Positions 50,190 through 59,972 of a stretch of 64,000 nucleotides of DNA are shown piece by piece. Below the pieces are notes generated by a model, which was given only the letters and a program-made list of their open reading frames with translations, did not search any database and was not told the DNA's origin. The stretch's first letter is position 1. The number at the start of each line of letters is the position of its first letter. The position numbers and the translations under genes are program-made. Source of the DNA: Chryseosolibacter sp036402075 (lineage in GTDB: Bacteria > Bacteroidota > Bacteroidia > Cytophagales > Cyclobacteriaceae); NCBI GenBank assembly GCA_036402075.1, contig DASWTP010000201.1, forward strand, positions 18,052 through 82,051, read 5' to 3'.

Positions 50190-51302
50190 ATGAAAGTTGC
50201 TATAGTCCTAAACACCTCCTGGAATATCTACAATTTCAGGTTGAACTTTGTGCGCGAGCTCATCAATCAGGGTTATGAAGTCCATACAATTGCGCCCGTT
50301 GACGACTTCACCGACAAGCTAATTGCGGAAGGCTGTATCCACCACCGGGTAAAAATGGACAGCCGTGGCGCAAATCCAATCAAGGACTCAGCGCTGATCC
50401 TCGAACTATTCCTGATCTATCGCAAAATTCGTCCCGACATTGTCCTCCACTACACCATCAAGCCCAATGTTTATGGAACGCTCGCGGCCACGCTGCTTCG
50501 CATCCCCGTGGTAAATAACGTGTGTGGACTCGGTACCGTTTTCTTAAAGAAAAATATTGTCTCCCTCTTCGCCCTGTTACTTTACCGCATCAGTTTTCGG
50601 TTTGCCAAGCGGATTTTTTTCCAGAATCCGCAAGACCGTCAACTTTTTATCGACAAGAACATCATTGGACCTGCCGTTGCCGATCTCGTTCCGGGATCTG
50701 GCATTGATCTGAATCGCTTTCAGCCGATGGTCTTTAAACGTAACGAGAAATTTACGTTCCTCTTGATTTCACGTTTGATAACCGACAAGGGTATCCTTGA
50801 ATATGTTGAGGCTGTAAAGAAACTGAAAGCCGAGGGAATAAATGCGAAGTTCCAGATTCTTGGGGCGAAAGATCCGCAGCATAAACGCGGAATTCAGCTT
50901 GATGTCATTGACGAATGGATTCAGTCGAACACCGTGGAGTATCTTGGAACAACCACAGACGTAAGAACCCATATCGCAAAGGCCGACTGTATTGTATTGC
51001 CATCTTACCGCGAGGGAACCCCGCGAACACTCCTGGAAGCAGCCAGTTCAAGCAAACCTATCATAGCCACCGATGTGCCTGGATGCAACAATGTTGTGGT
51101 GAACAACTTCAACGGCCTGCTTTGCAAGCTCAAAGACGCAGATGACCTGGCGCTGAAGATGAAAGAAATTTCTACGTACGATGACACTGTGCTCCAGAGC
51201 TTTGGCAAGAACGGCCGATCGAAAATGGAAGCAGAGTACGATGAATCTTTGGTGATAAACAAGTATCTTCACGCCTTGAAAGAAATAAAAAAGGCATCTT
51301 AA
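50190..51302 (+). CDS. Family 4 glycosyltransferase
   Basis: The 370-residue GT-B enzyme has the donor-binding C-terminal half: LISRLITDKGILEYVEA, GTTTDVRTHIAKADCIVLPSYREGTPRTLLEAAS with the EGTPRTLLEA nucleotide-sugar motif, and KPIIATDVPGCNN. The N-terminal acceptor half starts VAIVLNTSWNIYNFRL. It is probably a polysaccharide or lipid-linked-oligosaccharide glycosyltransferase. It opens an exopolysaccharide operon running to 56647. Confidence 0.9.
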   Translation: MKVAIVLNTSWNIYNFRLNFVRELINQGYEVHTIAPVDDFTDKLIAEGCIHHRVKMDSRGANPIKDSALILELFLIYRKIRPDIVLHYTIKPNVYGTLAATLLRIPVVNNVCGLGTVFLKKNIVSLFALLLYRISFRFAKRIFFQNPQDRQLFIDKNIIGPAVADLVPGSGIDLNRFQPMVFKRNEKFTFLLISRLITDKGILEYVEAVKKLKAEGINAKFQILGAKDPQHKRGIQLDVIDEWIQSNTVEYLGTTTDVRTHIAKADCIVLPSYREGTPRTLLEAASSSKPIIATDVPGCNNVVVNNFNGLLCKLKDADDLALKMKEISTYDDTVLQSFGKNGRSKMEAEYDESLVINKYLHALKEIKKAS

Positions 51303-51312
51303 TCATCACCTC

Positions 51313-51849
51313 ATGCAAGTAAGACAAACCGGTATTGAAGGACTGGTTGAAATCATCCCGTCAATCTTTAGTGACGACCGTGGCTGGTTTTACGAATTCT
51401 ACAACAAAAGGGCATTCGACCAGGCAGGTATAACCCACACATTTGTTCAGGAGAATACATCGTTTTCAAAAAAAGGCGTCATCCGGGGCCTCCATTTCCA
51501 GAATGAACCGCATGCGCAGGGAAAGCTGGTCACGGTACTGCAGGGAAAAGTGGTAGATGTGGTTGTTGATTTGCGTCCTGGGTCAAAGACATTCTGCAAA
51601 GTCTACTACCAGGAGCTAGATGCCGAGAAGCGAAACATGCTCATGGTACCTGAAGGCTTTGCGCACGGCTTTGCTGCCCTGGAAGACACGGTGTTTTTCT
51701 ACAAGTGCACCAACTTTTATAACAAAGCAGCCGAGTCGGGCATCGTTTGGAACGATCCACAACTGAACATTCAATGGCCTGTCTCCGACCCAATCGTCTC
51801 CGACAAAGACCGGGTGCTTCCTACGCTAGAAGAATTACTCCGAAAATGA
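51313..51849 (+). CDS. rfbC: dTDP-4-dehydrorhamnose 3,5-epimerase
   Basis: The 178-residue RmlC/RfbC cupin epimerase has IFSDDRGWFYEFYN near the start, GLHFQNEPHAQGKLV with the active-site His, and VPEGFAHGFAALED. It makes dTDP-4-keto-L-rhamnose for surface polysaccharide. The other rml genes (rmlA, rmlB, rmlD) are not in the window. Its stop overlaps the next start by 4 nt. Confidence 0.94.
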   Translation: MQVRQTGIEGLVEIIPSIFSDDRGWFYEFYNKRAFDQAGITHTFVQENTSFSKKGVIRGLHFQNEPHAQGKLVTVLQGKVVDVVVDLRPGSKTFCKVYYQELDAEKRNMLMVPEGFAHGFAALEDTVFFYKCTNFYNKAAESGIVWNDPQLNIQWPVSDPIVSDKDRVLPTLEELLRK

Positions 51850-52625
51850 GTATCTTCCGCAAACTATTTCAGGTGACCATCCGACTGTCTCTAACAATTT
51901 GCATGCTCGGGGCAATGTTGTGCTCCTGTGCCTCGTATAAACAAAACCTAATGTTCAAGACGGATGGGTATGCGGGCTTGGAAAAGGAACGGCAAACGGC
52001 AGAATCAAATTATGTTATTCAGAAAAATGATGTTCTGTCGCTCGAGATTTATACTAACCAGGGGCAACGGATCATTGACCCGAACTATGAATCACTGAAA
52101 GAGTCTCCTGGCCAGCCTGCGAGAGCCGAGCAGCCCACCTACCTGGTGGACAAAGATGGGATCGCGAAGCTTCCCTTCTTGCAAGAGATTAAACTTGAGG
52201 GCCTCACGCTCCGCCAAGCAGAGGAAATCCTTCAAAAGGAATACACCAAACTTTACCAGGAGCCGTTTGTCGTATTGAAGATAACCAACAAGCGCGTAAC
52301 GGTACTCGGTGCGCCTGGTGGAAAAGTTATTCCCCTGCTTAACGAAAACGTGAACCTTGCAGAAGTGCTGGCGCTCGCGGGCGGTATTAACCGCGATGGT
52401 AAGGCAACAAACATCCGCGTGCTTCGCGGTAAACAAATTTTCGTTGCCAACTTCAGCACAGTAGAAGGTTACTTGAGAGACAACATCCTGATTCATTCCG
52501 GAGACATCATATACGTGGAGCCGGTGAGAAAACCGTTCTTCGAAGGTCTCCAGGACTACGGGGCCTTGTTTGGTATAATTACAAGCATCGGGACATTAAC
52601 GCTTCTGATCCTGAGGACAAACTGA
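51846..52625 (+). CDS. Wza-type polysaccharide export lipoprotein
   Basis: The 259-residue protein (ATG at 51846, overlapping the rfbC stop) has lipobox LCSC and a Poly_export domain: YVIQKNDVLSLEIYTNQG, then PTYLVDKDGIAKLPFLQEIKLEG, and a SLBB-like GKVIPLLNENVNLAEVLALAGG. A C-terminal membrane helix (about 238-256, ALFGIITSIGTLTLLIL) resembles the octameric pore helix of Wza. It forms the outer-membrane channel with the Wzc-like protein that follows. The longer frame from 51747 hides the signal peptide and is not used. Confidence 0.9.
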   Translation: MSIFRKLFQVTIRLSLTICMLGAMLCSCASYKQNLMFKTDGYAGLEKERQTAESNYVIQKNDVLSLEIYTNQGQRIIDPNYESLKESPGQPARAEQPTYLVDKDGIAKLPFLQEIKLEGLTLRQAEEILQKEYTKLYQEPFVVLKITNKRVTVLGAPGGKVIPLLNENVNLAEVLALAGGINRDGKATNIRVLRGKQIFVANFSTVEGYLRDNILIHSGDIIYVEPVRKPFFEGLQDYGALFGIITSIGTLTLLILRTN

Positions 52626-52627
52626 TT

Positions 52628-54943
52628 TTGGAAAGTCAACAAAACATATCGACCTCTTCACCCGACAGCATTGATGTAAAAAAGCTGGCGATGATCATCA
52701 GTGCAAACTGGATCTGGATTGCGTTGATGTTTGTTATTATTAATGCCGCGGCTTACCTGTTTATTCGGTACACAAAGGATGTGTACGAGTCCGAATCAGA
52801 GATGAAGCTGGAGTTGAAGTCGGAAGCTTCCGATCTGGGTATCGCTACCATGATGGAAGACAAAAATCGAAACCTGGTGTCGGGTGAGATTGAGATTATC
52901 CGCTCGAAGTTGTTTTTGAACAGGGTGGTCGAGTCCTCGCATTTTGAAGTAAGCTATTACAGCGTTGGAAGGGTTTTGAATTACGAACTTTTCACCCGTG
53001 CGTCCGCCCGGATCAGCAGTTATAACAAGGATCACTCACTGTATAATGTCCCCATTTCGTTCGAGGAGATCAATACGTCCGAATACACCCTGAGCATCCC
53101 CGGAGGAACAAGTGTAAAGGGTCGTTACGGAAAAAAAGTGTTGCTAGGCGACCTCGAACTGATCCTGGAACGGAACCCTGACTTCATAAGAGGGGATGAG
53201 ATCGGCTATTTCTTTGTTATCAATAGCCGCGAGGCAATGCTGGATTACCTGAGCAAAAACCTCTCCGTTGAGCCGCTTAATTTCAACGCAAACACCATCC
53301 GGTTGTCATTTAAGGACAACAATGCCTTGAAGGCCCAGGCGGTGTTGAACCGAATCGACACGCTTTATCTCCAATACAGTCATGAGCAAAAGAACCTGGC
53401 AAACAAGCAAAAGATTGACTGGCTTGAAAATGAGCTGAGCCAGCTGGAGAAGAAGATGGAAGCCCATGAAGACTATTTCAAAAGCTTCACCTTGCAGAAC
53501 AAAAGCATCAACCTCGATGACGACTTCCGCAACACCGTTCAGGCTATCCACGAGATCGATTCGCAACGCTACTACCTGGCGCAACGCGTAGGCAATGTTA
53601 ATCAGCTTATTGAAAGTTTGCAGAAGAAAGAAATGCTCGTGTCGCTTTCCCTCCGTGAGCACCTGCCTTCTGCGACAAACCGGCTTATCGAAGAGCTGCA
53701 GCGCCTTCAAACTGAACAAAACCGGCTGAAGCTTTCGTACCAGGAAGTGAGCCTGGCTTACCAGCAGAAACAAAAAGAAGTTGATAACGCAAGAGCTTCC
53801 GCGCTGGAGCAGCTAAACGACCTTCGCGGCACGTGGCTTAGCCGACTCCAGGAGTTGAACAAACAGAAGGCAACCCTGGAAACGCGATTCGCTACCCTTC
53901 CCGACAAGAGCACAGAATTTTCAAAAAATCAGCGTTACTACAAGCTTTATGAAGAGTTTTACCTGACGCTCATGCAATCCAAGTCTGAGTTTGAAATTGC
54001 ACAAGCTGGCAGCACTCCTGATTTCAAGATCTTGTCGCCCGCCACCCTTCCAGTCACTCCGATCGCACCTAAGAAGGCAATGATTGCGGGCATCGGGTTG
54101 GTCGCCAGCATCGTCACCATCTTTATATTTATCTGCATCCTCTACATTGTCAACAATAAGATCACAAACCTTTCTGAACTGGATCGTATTGAACGTGCTC
54201 CCCTCCTCGGTGCAGTACCTTTGTCACGCCAGATCAACGGAGGACTCCACATTCTCGACTACCCAAAATCTGTGGTGAGTGAATCGATCCGCACGCTGCG
54301 CACCAACCTGGATTTCTTCCAGGTCGACAACAAACAAAAGGTTATCGCGGTGTCGTCAACCATATCAGGTGAGGGGAAATCATTCATAGCGATGAACCTC
54401 GGTGGCGTGATCGCCCTTTCCAAGAAGAAAGTTGTTCTCATCGATCTTGACATGCGTAAGGCAAAAGATGAACTGCCTGTTGAGTCTGCTGACGGAACCA
54501 AAGGTGTAAGCACAGTGCTGATCAGGCGCAATTCATGGCAGGAATGTGTGATGAAAACATCCCTTGAAAATTTTGATGTCATTCCCTCCGGACCTCATCC
54601 ACCGAATCCATCGGAGCTCCTGCTGAACGGAGAATTTACTGAACTACTTGCGGACCTGAAGAAGCATTATGACTTCGTCATTATCGACACACCACCGGTA
54701 GGACTCGTGACAGACGGCATTATGGCTATGAAACGAGCGGACATCTCCGTGTATGTATTCCGCGCCAACTATTCAAAGAAAGATTTCCTGATGACGCTCA
54801 GGCGAATCATCACCATGAATAAGTTCACCAACATAACAACCATTCTCAATGCCGTTCCATCGCCATCGCGCAGTTATGGCTATGGCTACTACGAAGAGAA
54901 TGGCAGCGACAAGCTGAAATCAATTTTTAAGATCGGTGTTTAG
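52628..54943 (+). CDS. Wzc-type tyrosine autokinase (BY-kinase)
   Basis: The 771-residue protein has two membrane helices (about 27-47 and 490-512), a periplasmic Wzz/GNVR region between them with coiled-coil (LSQLEKKMEAHEDYFKSF) and a cytoplasmic kinase: Walker A SGEGKSF (about 582-588), Walker A' VLIDLDMRK, and Walker B VIIDTPPVG. The tail SRSYGYGYYEE has a Tyr cluster for autophosphorylation. It controls polymer export and chain length with the Wza-like protein. It begins with TTG at 52628; no upstream ATG is in frame. Confidence 0.9.
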   Translation: MESQQNISTSSPDSIDVKKLAMIISANWIWIALMFVIINAAAYLFIRYTKDVYESESEMKLELKSEASDLGIATMMEDKNRNLVSGEIEIIRSKLFLNRVVESSHFEVSYYSVGRVLNYELFTRASARISSYNKDHSLYNVPISFEEINTSEYTLSIPGGTSVKGRYGKKVLLGDLELILERNPDFIRGDEIGYFFVINSREAMLDYLSKNLSVEPLNFNANTIRLSFKDNNALKAQAVLNRIDTLYLQYSHEQKNLANKQKIDWLENELSQLEKKMEAHEDYFKSFTLQNKSINLDDDFRNTVQAIHEIDSQRYYLAQRVGNVNQLIESLQKKEMLVSLSLREHLPSATNRLIEELQRLQTEQNRLKLSYQEVSLAYQQKQKEVDNARASALEQLNDLRGTWLSRLQELNKQKATLETRFATLPDKSTEFSKNQRYYKLYEEFYLTLMQSKSEFEIAQAGSTPDFKILSPATLPVTPIAPKKAMIAGIGLVASIVTIFIFICILYIVNNKITNLSELDRIERAPLLGAVPLSRQINGGLHILDYPKSVVSESIRTLRTNLDFFQVDNKQKVIAVSSTISGEGKSFIAMNLGGVIALSKKKVVLIDLDMRKAKDELPVESADGTKGVSTVLIRRNSWQECVMKTSLENFDVIPSGPHPPNPSELLLNGEFTELLADLKKHYDFVIIDTPPVGLVTDGIMAMKRADISVYVFRANYSKKDFLMTLRRIITMNKFTNITTILNAVPSPSRSYGYGYYEENGSDKLKSIFKIGV

Positions 54944-55664
54944 CTGGTTCACCAAAGAACACAAAATCGAAAATCCTCTTCGGGTGGACATGCACTCGCA
55001 TTTGCTCCCCGCCCTCGATGATGGTGTTCAGTCGCTCGATGAGTCGCTAGCAGTGATCAATGAACTGCGTGCATTAGGCTATACGAAACTGATCACAACC
55101 CCGCACATTATCGCTGACTCGTATCGCAACTCTCCTGAAACAATTTTACCCAAACTTGCGGAATTGAATTCCTTCCTGGAATCGAAGCATGTAAATTTTA
55201 CGGTGGAAGCTGCAGCCGAATACTATCTTGATGATGCTATGATGCAACGGCTGTCACTCAACGAACCCCTTCTCACGTTTGGCAAAAAATTTCTCTTATT
55301 TGAGACCAATTTCCTCAACGAACCTTTTTTTCTTAAAGAATTTATCTTCTCGGCTACAACAAAGGGTTATCGTCTTATCCTGGCACATCCCGAACGCTAC
55401 ATCTACTTGCACGACAACTATTCAAAAGTGCAGGATCTGCTCGATCGCGGAGTATTGTTCCAGGTGAACCTCATCTCCCTCACCGGTTACTATTCAAAGC
55501 CGGCACGTAAACTGGCGGAAAAACTAATTACAAACAGCCATGTGCATTTCCTTGGAACGGACTGCCACAATGGCCAACAGATCGCCCTTCTGCAAAAAGC
55601 TTTCCGTTCAAAATTTTTCGAAAAAGCAATATCGCTACCTTTGATGAACAACCAATTGCTATGA
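54936..55664 (+). CDS. PHP-type protein-tyrosine phosphatase (CpsB/YwqE-like)
   Basis: The 242-residue protein is a PHP-fold phosphatase of the CpsB/YwqE type, with DMHSHLLPALDDGVQSLDES (metal-binding Asp/His), TTPHI, and HPERYIYL, then FLGTDCHN. Such enzymes dephosphorylate the partner BY-kinase to reset the export cycle. GTG at 54936 overlaps the kinase gene by 8 nt, and the gene overlaps the next by 4 nt. This makes kinase and phosphatase a coupled pair. Confidence 0.92.
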   Translation: MFSWFTKEHKIENPLRVDMHSHLLPALDDGVQSLDESLAVINELRALGYTKLITTPHIIADSYRNSPETILPKLAELNSFLESKHVNFTVEAAAEYYLDDAMMQRLSLNEPLLTFGKKFLLFETNFLNEPFFLKEFIFSATTKGYRLILAHPERYIYLHDNYSKVQDLLDRGVLFQVNLISLTGYYSKPARKLAEKLITNSHVHFLGTDCHNGQQIALLQKAFRSKFFEKAISLPLMNNQLL

Positions 55665-56647
55665 TCGCGGTTACAGGAGCCAACGGATTGCTTGGAAGCT
55701 ACATCGTGCGCAAGCTCATTGATGAAGGAAAAGAGTTTGTCGCGCTCAAACGGAAGGACAGTGATGTGTCGTTGCTGGCAGATGTCAATTCAAAAATCAA
55801 ATGGATTGACGCGGACGTGACAGACGCAGTGGCGCTCGAAGATGCGTTCGAAAATGTATCGCACGTGATTCATGCGGCTGCCGTAGTATCGTTTAACCCA
55901 CGCATGGCGAAAAAGCTTTTTGATGTCAATGTTAACGGAACGCGTAATGTGGTGAACGCATGTCTTTCAACCGGTGTGAAGAAATTGATCCACATAAGCT
56001 CGGTTGCTGCGCTTGGCCGGTTGAAAGGACAATCTGAAATAGACGAAAGTCATAAATGGGTGGATAACCCACTGAATACAACCTATGCGGAGAGCAAGTA
56101 TCTCGCTGAACTGGAAGTTTATCGCGGGCACGAAGAAGGTCTCAACACGGTGATATTGAATCCTTCGGTGATCCTGGCCGCTGCCGACTGGACGAAGAGC
56201 AGTGCGAAGCTTTTCAAGTACGTGTGGGATGAGAAGAAATTCTATGCGGATAAGGATATGAACTTCGTTGATGTTCGTGATGTGGCTGAGATAGTCTTGA
56301 ACTTCCTTGATGTGGATGCCAACGGAGAACGTTTTATTTTGAGCGCGGGAAGCCTGACGCTTCATGACTTTTTTAACCGTGTGGCTACGCAACTCAACCG
56401 TAAAGCTCCTTCAGTGAAACTTAGCCAGTGGATGCTAAATATTATCGCATTCGTTGAGTCAGTGCGAGCGTGGCTGACGAGGAGCGAGCCACTGATTACG
56501 CGTGAAACCGCCCGGTTGGCTGACAGTTATTTCAGCTATAACAATAAAAAAATAAGAAAACAACTCAATTTCGAATTTCAATCGATTGACGAAACTATTA
56601 ATTGGTGCTGCCAGTATTACATTACACTGGCGATCGCTAAAAAATGA
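55661..56647 (+). CDS. NAD-dependent epimerase/dehydratase family protein
   Basis: The 328-residue extended SDR enzyme has the NAD motif TGANGLLGSYI at the N-terminus (about 4-14), and YAESKYLAE (YxxxK; about 142-150) with SSVAALG as catalytic Ser region. It most resembles the dihydroflavonol-reductase-like epimerases. It ends the exopolysaccharide operon, suggesting a sugar-nucleotide substrate, but the sequence cannot confirm it. Confidence 0.88.
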   Translation: MIAVTGANGLLGSYIVRKLIDEGKEFVALKRKDSDVSLLADVNSKIKWIDADVTDAVALEDAFENVSHVIHAAAVVSFNPRMAKKLFDVNVNGTRNVVNACLSTGVKKLIHISSVAALGRLKGQSEIDESHKWVDNPLNTTYAESKYLAELEVYRGHEEGLNTVILNPSVILAAADWTKSSAKLFKYVWDEKKFYADKDMNFVDVRDVAEIVLNFLDVDANGERFILSAGSLTLHDFFNRVATQLNRKAPSVKLSQWMLNIIAFVESVRAWLTRSEPLITRETARLADSYFSYNNKKIRKQLNFEFQSIDETINWCCQYYITLAIAKK

Positions 56648-56704
56648 GATAAATCCATTTACCTTTACGCCAGATTTGCCTATTTTAGGAAAACCAATTA
56701 GCCA

Positions 56705-58111
56705 ATGGCGAGAGAATTTCGTAAACGAGAAGAGGAAAACGAGCTGATAAAACGATTTGAAGACCACCTTCGCAAAAAGAAAGTTGAATTTTTTGATCTT
56801 GACGCCTACGAAGAAATCATAGAATATTACATGATGCGCGGCAAACATACGCGCGCTCTCCAGGCCGTCAACCAGGCGATTAATCAATATCCTTTTTCAA
56901 CCGAACTGGTTACGATCAAAGCCCAGATCCTTACCAACCTTGAAGACTATGATCAGGCGCTTGCGTTGCTCGATCAGGCGCACTCGCTTCAACCGAACGA
57001 CCCGGAAATTTTTATTACCCGAGGATCTGTTCTTTCCTTACAGGGAAAATTTGCCGAAGCCATCGAAAATTATGAGCAGGCATTGACGCTGGCAGAAGAC
57101 AAGGATGAAGTCTACTATAACATCGGACTCGCGAAACAGAGCATCGAGGATTATGCAGGAGCAATCGAGGCTTACAAAAGCGCTATTGAAGTAAATATCA
57201 GCCATGATGGTGCGCTGTATGAGCTTGCCTACTGCCTTGACCTTACCGGCCAACTGGAAAGCAGCGTTTCATACTACCAAAAATTTATTGACGAAGATCC
57301 CTACTCTGCTGCCGCATGGTATAACATGGGTATCGTCTATAACAAGCTCGAGAAATACGAAGAGGCGCTGCATGCTTACGACTATGCAATAACCATTGAT
57401 GAGAACTTTGCGTCTGCCTATTTCAACATGGGCAACACGTACATGAACCAATTGCAGTACACAAAAGCATTGGATTCATTCAAGAAAACTGTTGAACTCG
57501 AAGGACCAAGTCCGGAAGTATATTGCTGCATAGGCGCTGCATATGAAAGCCTTGAACAATTTGAACTAGGCCTCAAGTATTTTCAGAAGGCAACCAAGCT
57601 GGATTCGCTGTATGATGAAGCGTGGTACGGAGCGGGAGCTTGCCTTGAAAAGTTAGAAAAATGGCACCAGGCGTTACATTTCTATAACAAGGCGTTAAAG
57701 ATTCATACAGAAAATGCTGAGTACTGGAAAGCCGTGGCTCATGCCGAGTTCAAGATCGGCAACACGATCTCATGCCTCGATGCCTACGAAGAAGCCAGCA
57801 AACTTGATCCGGAAGACAAAGAAATCTGGCTGAACTGGTCGTTTGTGTATTATGAACAAGGCGATTTTTCAAAAGCTACCGATATTCTGGCCGAAGGATT
57901 TGACACCATTCCCGATGATCCTGAGCTGTTTTACAGAATGACCGTTTACCTTATTGAAGGCGGCAAATTTAAGGAGGCCTTTAATTATTTGGAAAATGCG
58001 TTAATTTTGGACTTTGATGGTCACACCGCGTTATTCGATTTCTTCCCCAAAATCGAAACTCAAAAAGCGCTGCATAAGATCATCGAGCAGTTTAGAAAAG
58101 AAAATCATTAA
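56705..58111 (+). CDS. TPR-repeat protein
   Basis: The 468-residue protein is made of about twelve tetratricopeptide repeats from residue 35 to the end, such as YNIGLAKQSIEDYAGAIEAYKSAIE and FNMGNTYMNQLQYTKALDSFKKTVE (each shown in part). No signal peptide is visible; it begins with a charged REFRKREEENELI segment. It probably acts as a protein-protein scaffold. Its stop overlaps the comA-like gene start by 1 nt (TAATG). Confidence 0.88.
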   Translation: MAREFRKREEENELIKRFEDHLRKKKVEFFDLDAYEEIIEYYMMRGKHTRALQAVNQAINQYPFSTELVTIKAQILTNLEDYDQALALLDQAHSLQPNDPEIFITRGSVLSLQGKFAEAIENYEQALTLAEDKDEVYYNIGLAKQSIEDYAGAIEAYKSAIEVNISHDGALYELAYCLDLTGQLESSVSYYQKFIDEDPYSAAAWYNMGIVYNKLEKYEEALHAYDYAITIDENFASAYFNMGNTYMNQLQYTKALDSFKKTVELEGPSPEVYCCIGAAYESLEQFELGLKYFQKATKLDSLYDEAWYGAGACLEKLEKWHQALHFYNKALKIHTENAEYWKAVAHAEFKIGNTISCLDAYEEASKLDPEDKEIWLNWSFVYYEQGDFSKATDILAEGFDTIPDDPELFYRMTVYLIEGGKFKEAFNYLENALILDFDGHTALFDFFPKIETQKALHKIIEQFRKENH

Positions 58112-58914
58112 TGAATTACGAACTTAAAAATTTGCCTGAGCGTACTAGCAAGCCCAGACAATATGGTTTTACCATGGCCATGGACAAGGGCCTGAGCATT
58201 CGTGAAGCGGAAGATTTTGTGAGCAATTGTGCTAACCATGTCGACATTGTAAAACTAGGCTGGGCAACTTCGTTTGTTACGCCCAATCTCAAAGACAAAT
58301 TACGCGTTTATAAAAATGCCGGCCTGCCAGTTTACTTTGGCGGAACGCTTTTCGAGGCATTTGTGATCCGCGATCAGTTTGACGACTACCGCAAACTCCT
58401 GGATAAATTCGACATGCAGTTCGCTGAAGTGTCTGATGGGTCGATCGATCTTGATCATGACAAGAAATGCGATTACATCACGAAGCTGGCCGACCAGGTC
58501 ACCGTACTTTCCGAAGTGGGATCGAAAGATGCAGACAAAATTATTCCACCGTATATGTGGATTGAGCTGATGCAGAAAGAGCTGGATGCCGGGGCGTGGA
58601 AAGTGATCGGAGAAGCACGAGAAGGCGGAAACGTTGGGCTCTTCCGTTCAACAGGCGAAGTCCGGTCCGGACTGGTCCAGGAAATTCTTACAAAAATCCC
58701 CAACGAAAAAATTATCTGGGAAGCCCCTCAGAAAGCACAACAAGTTTGGTTCATTAAGCTGCTGGGCGCGAACGTGAATCTGGGGAACATCGCACCGGAA
58801 GAAGTGATTCCGCTTGAAACCATTCGCCTTGGCCTGAGAGGTGATACATTCTTGCATTTCCTGGGAATCGAAAAAAAGAAAAACAACTCCGCTCCGCCAT
58901 TTGAAGTCGACTAA
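58111..58914 (+). CDS. comA: Phosphosulfolactate synthase (ComA family)
   Basis: The 267-residue protein is a ComA-type TIM barrel: GFTMAMDKGLSI near the start, HVDIVKLGWATSF, YFGGTLFEAF, FAEVSDGSIDL and IIPPYMWIELMQ. ComA adds sulfite to phosphoenolpyruvate to make phosphosulfolactate, a coenzyme M step in methanogens, and in some bacteria a source of sulfolactate. In Bacteroidota a role toward cysteate and sulfonolipids (capnine type) is possible but inferred. It overlaps the TPR gene by 1 nt. Confidence 0.88.
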   Translation: MNYELKNLPERTSKPRQYGFTMAMDKGLSIREAEDFVSNCANHVDIVKLGWATSFVTPNLKDKLRVYKNAGLPVYFGGTLFEAFVIRDQFDDYRKLLDKFDMQFAEVSDGSIDLDHDKKCDYITKLADQVTVLSEVGSKDADKIIPPYMWIELMQKELDAGAWKVIGEAREGGNVGLFRSTGEVRSGLVQEILTKIPNEKIIWEAPQKAQQVWFIKLLGANVNLGNIAPEEVIPLETIRLGLRGDTFLHFLGIEKKKNNSAPPFEVD

Positions 58915-59228
58915 AAGCGCTATTAGCGTGCAATCAGGCGGCTTTTAATTTGGCAATCCATTTCCGGGCGAGATAAATTCCTTCCATTTTTTACTCAGTA
59001 TCAATAGGTTAGAGTAATTTCGCCCAGCAATTCAGGCCAAAAAAGCCCATGAAGGCAAACACGCGAATGTTTTGAAATCAATGGCATGTTGACTACATTT
59101 TGGCCCCCTTTAAAGGACCATAATCAAAAAAACACCTCAGATTTTCTGCCAATTTGTAGTGGCAAAAACGCGGCATGTAAGTGGGAATTAAATTGACGAT
59201 TGCAGAAAGACAAAACAAAAATCTGAAC
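58915..59228. other. Intergenic region without visible gene
   Basis: These 314 nt between comA and aroE carry no ORF of note, no tRNA and no hairpin with a T-tract. The only in-frame extension of aroE upstream starts at GTG 59181 and has no family support. Confidence 0.5.
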
Positions 59229-59972
59229 ATGGAAAAAGTATTCGGACTGATAGGACAAACCGTTAGTCACTCGTTCTCTAAAGCATATTTTGATGAGAAG
59301 TTTTTTCGCGAAGGACTCCGCGATCATCATTACGAACTGTTCCCGCTCAACAACATAAAAGAAATCGAGACACTCATTAAAGACACAAAAGGTCTTACTG
59401 GACTCAATGTGACGCTGCCGTACAAAGAACAAGTCATGAATTTCCTTGACGAAGTAGATCCGGTGGCAAAAAAAATCGGTGCAGTCAATGTCATCAAATT
59501 CAAGGATGGCAAGCGAAAAGGATTCAATACAGACTCAGACGCCTTCTACGAAACGCTGGAGAAGTGGCTTCCAAAAGACAAAAAGTTTCAAGGACTTGTA
59601 CTCGGCTCTGGCGGATCATCAAAGGCAGTGCAAGTCGCGCTGCTGAAGCTTGGCGTTGACTTCAAAGTTGTTTCGCGCGAAGGAAAAAAAGGAAATCTGA
59701 CCTACGCAGACCTTGAAAAGGATCCTAAAATAATTGCCCAGTCTAACCTGATCATCAATACCACTCCGCTGGGTATGCACCCCAACACCGAAAACATGCC
59801 TCCGATTGACTTCGAGGAAATCGGCTCTGAGCATTTTGTGTACGACCTGATCTACAACCCGGCACGTACGCAGTTCCTCCAGAAAGCAGAAATCCACGGT
59901 GCTAAAATCAAGAACGGTCTTGAGATGTTGCACGTGCAGGCAGAGAAATCGTGGCAGATTTGGAATAATTAA
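59229..59972 (+). CDS. aroE: Shikimate dehydrogenase
   Basis: The protein (247 residues from ATG 59229) has the substrate site GLIGQTVSHSFSKAYF (about 5-20) with Ser and Lys in NVTLPYKEQVM (about 59-70), Asp in FNTDSDAF, a Rossmann motif VLGSGGSSKAVQ and NTTPLGMHP. It reduces 3-dehydroshikimate to shikimate in the aromatic amino acid pathway. Length is slightly short of the ~270 usual. An inverted-repeat element separates it from uvrB. Confidence 0.94.
   Translation: MEKVFGLIGQTVSHSFSKAYFDEKFFREGLRDHHYELFPLNNIKEIETLIKDTKGLTGLNVTLPYKEQVMNFLDEVDPVAKKIGAVNVIKFKDGKRKGFNTDSDAFYETLEKWLPKDKKFQGLVLGSGGSSKAVQVALLKLGVDFKVVSREGKKGNLTYADLEKDPKIIAQSNLIINTTPLGMHPNTENMPPIDFEEIGSEHFVYDLIYNPARTQFLQKAEIHGAKIKNGLEMLHVQAEKSWQIWNN

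Noticed and set aside
51747..51845. Upstream extension of the Wza-like ORF
   Set aside because: Lies inside rfbC in another frame; ATG at 51846 gives the signal peptide and a 4-nt overlap.
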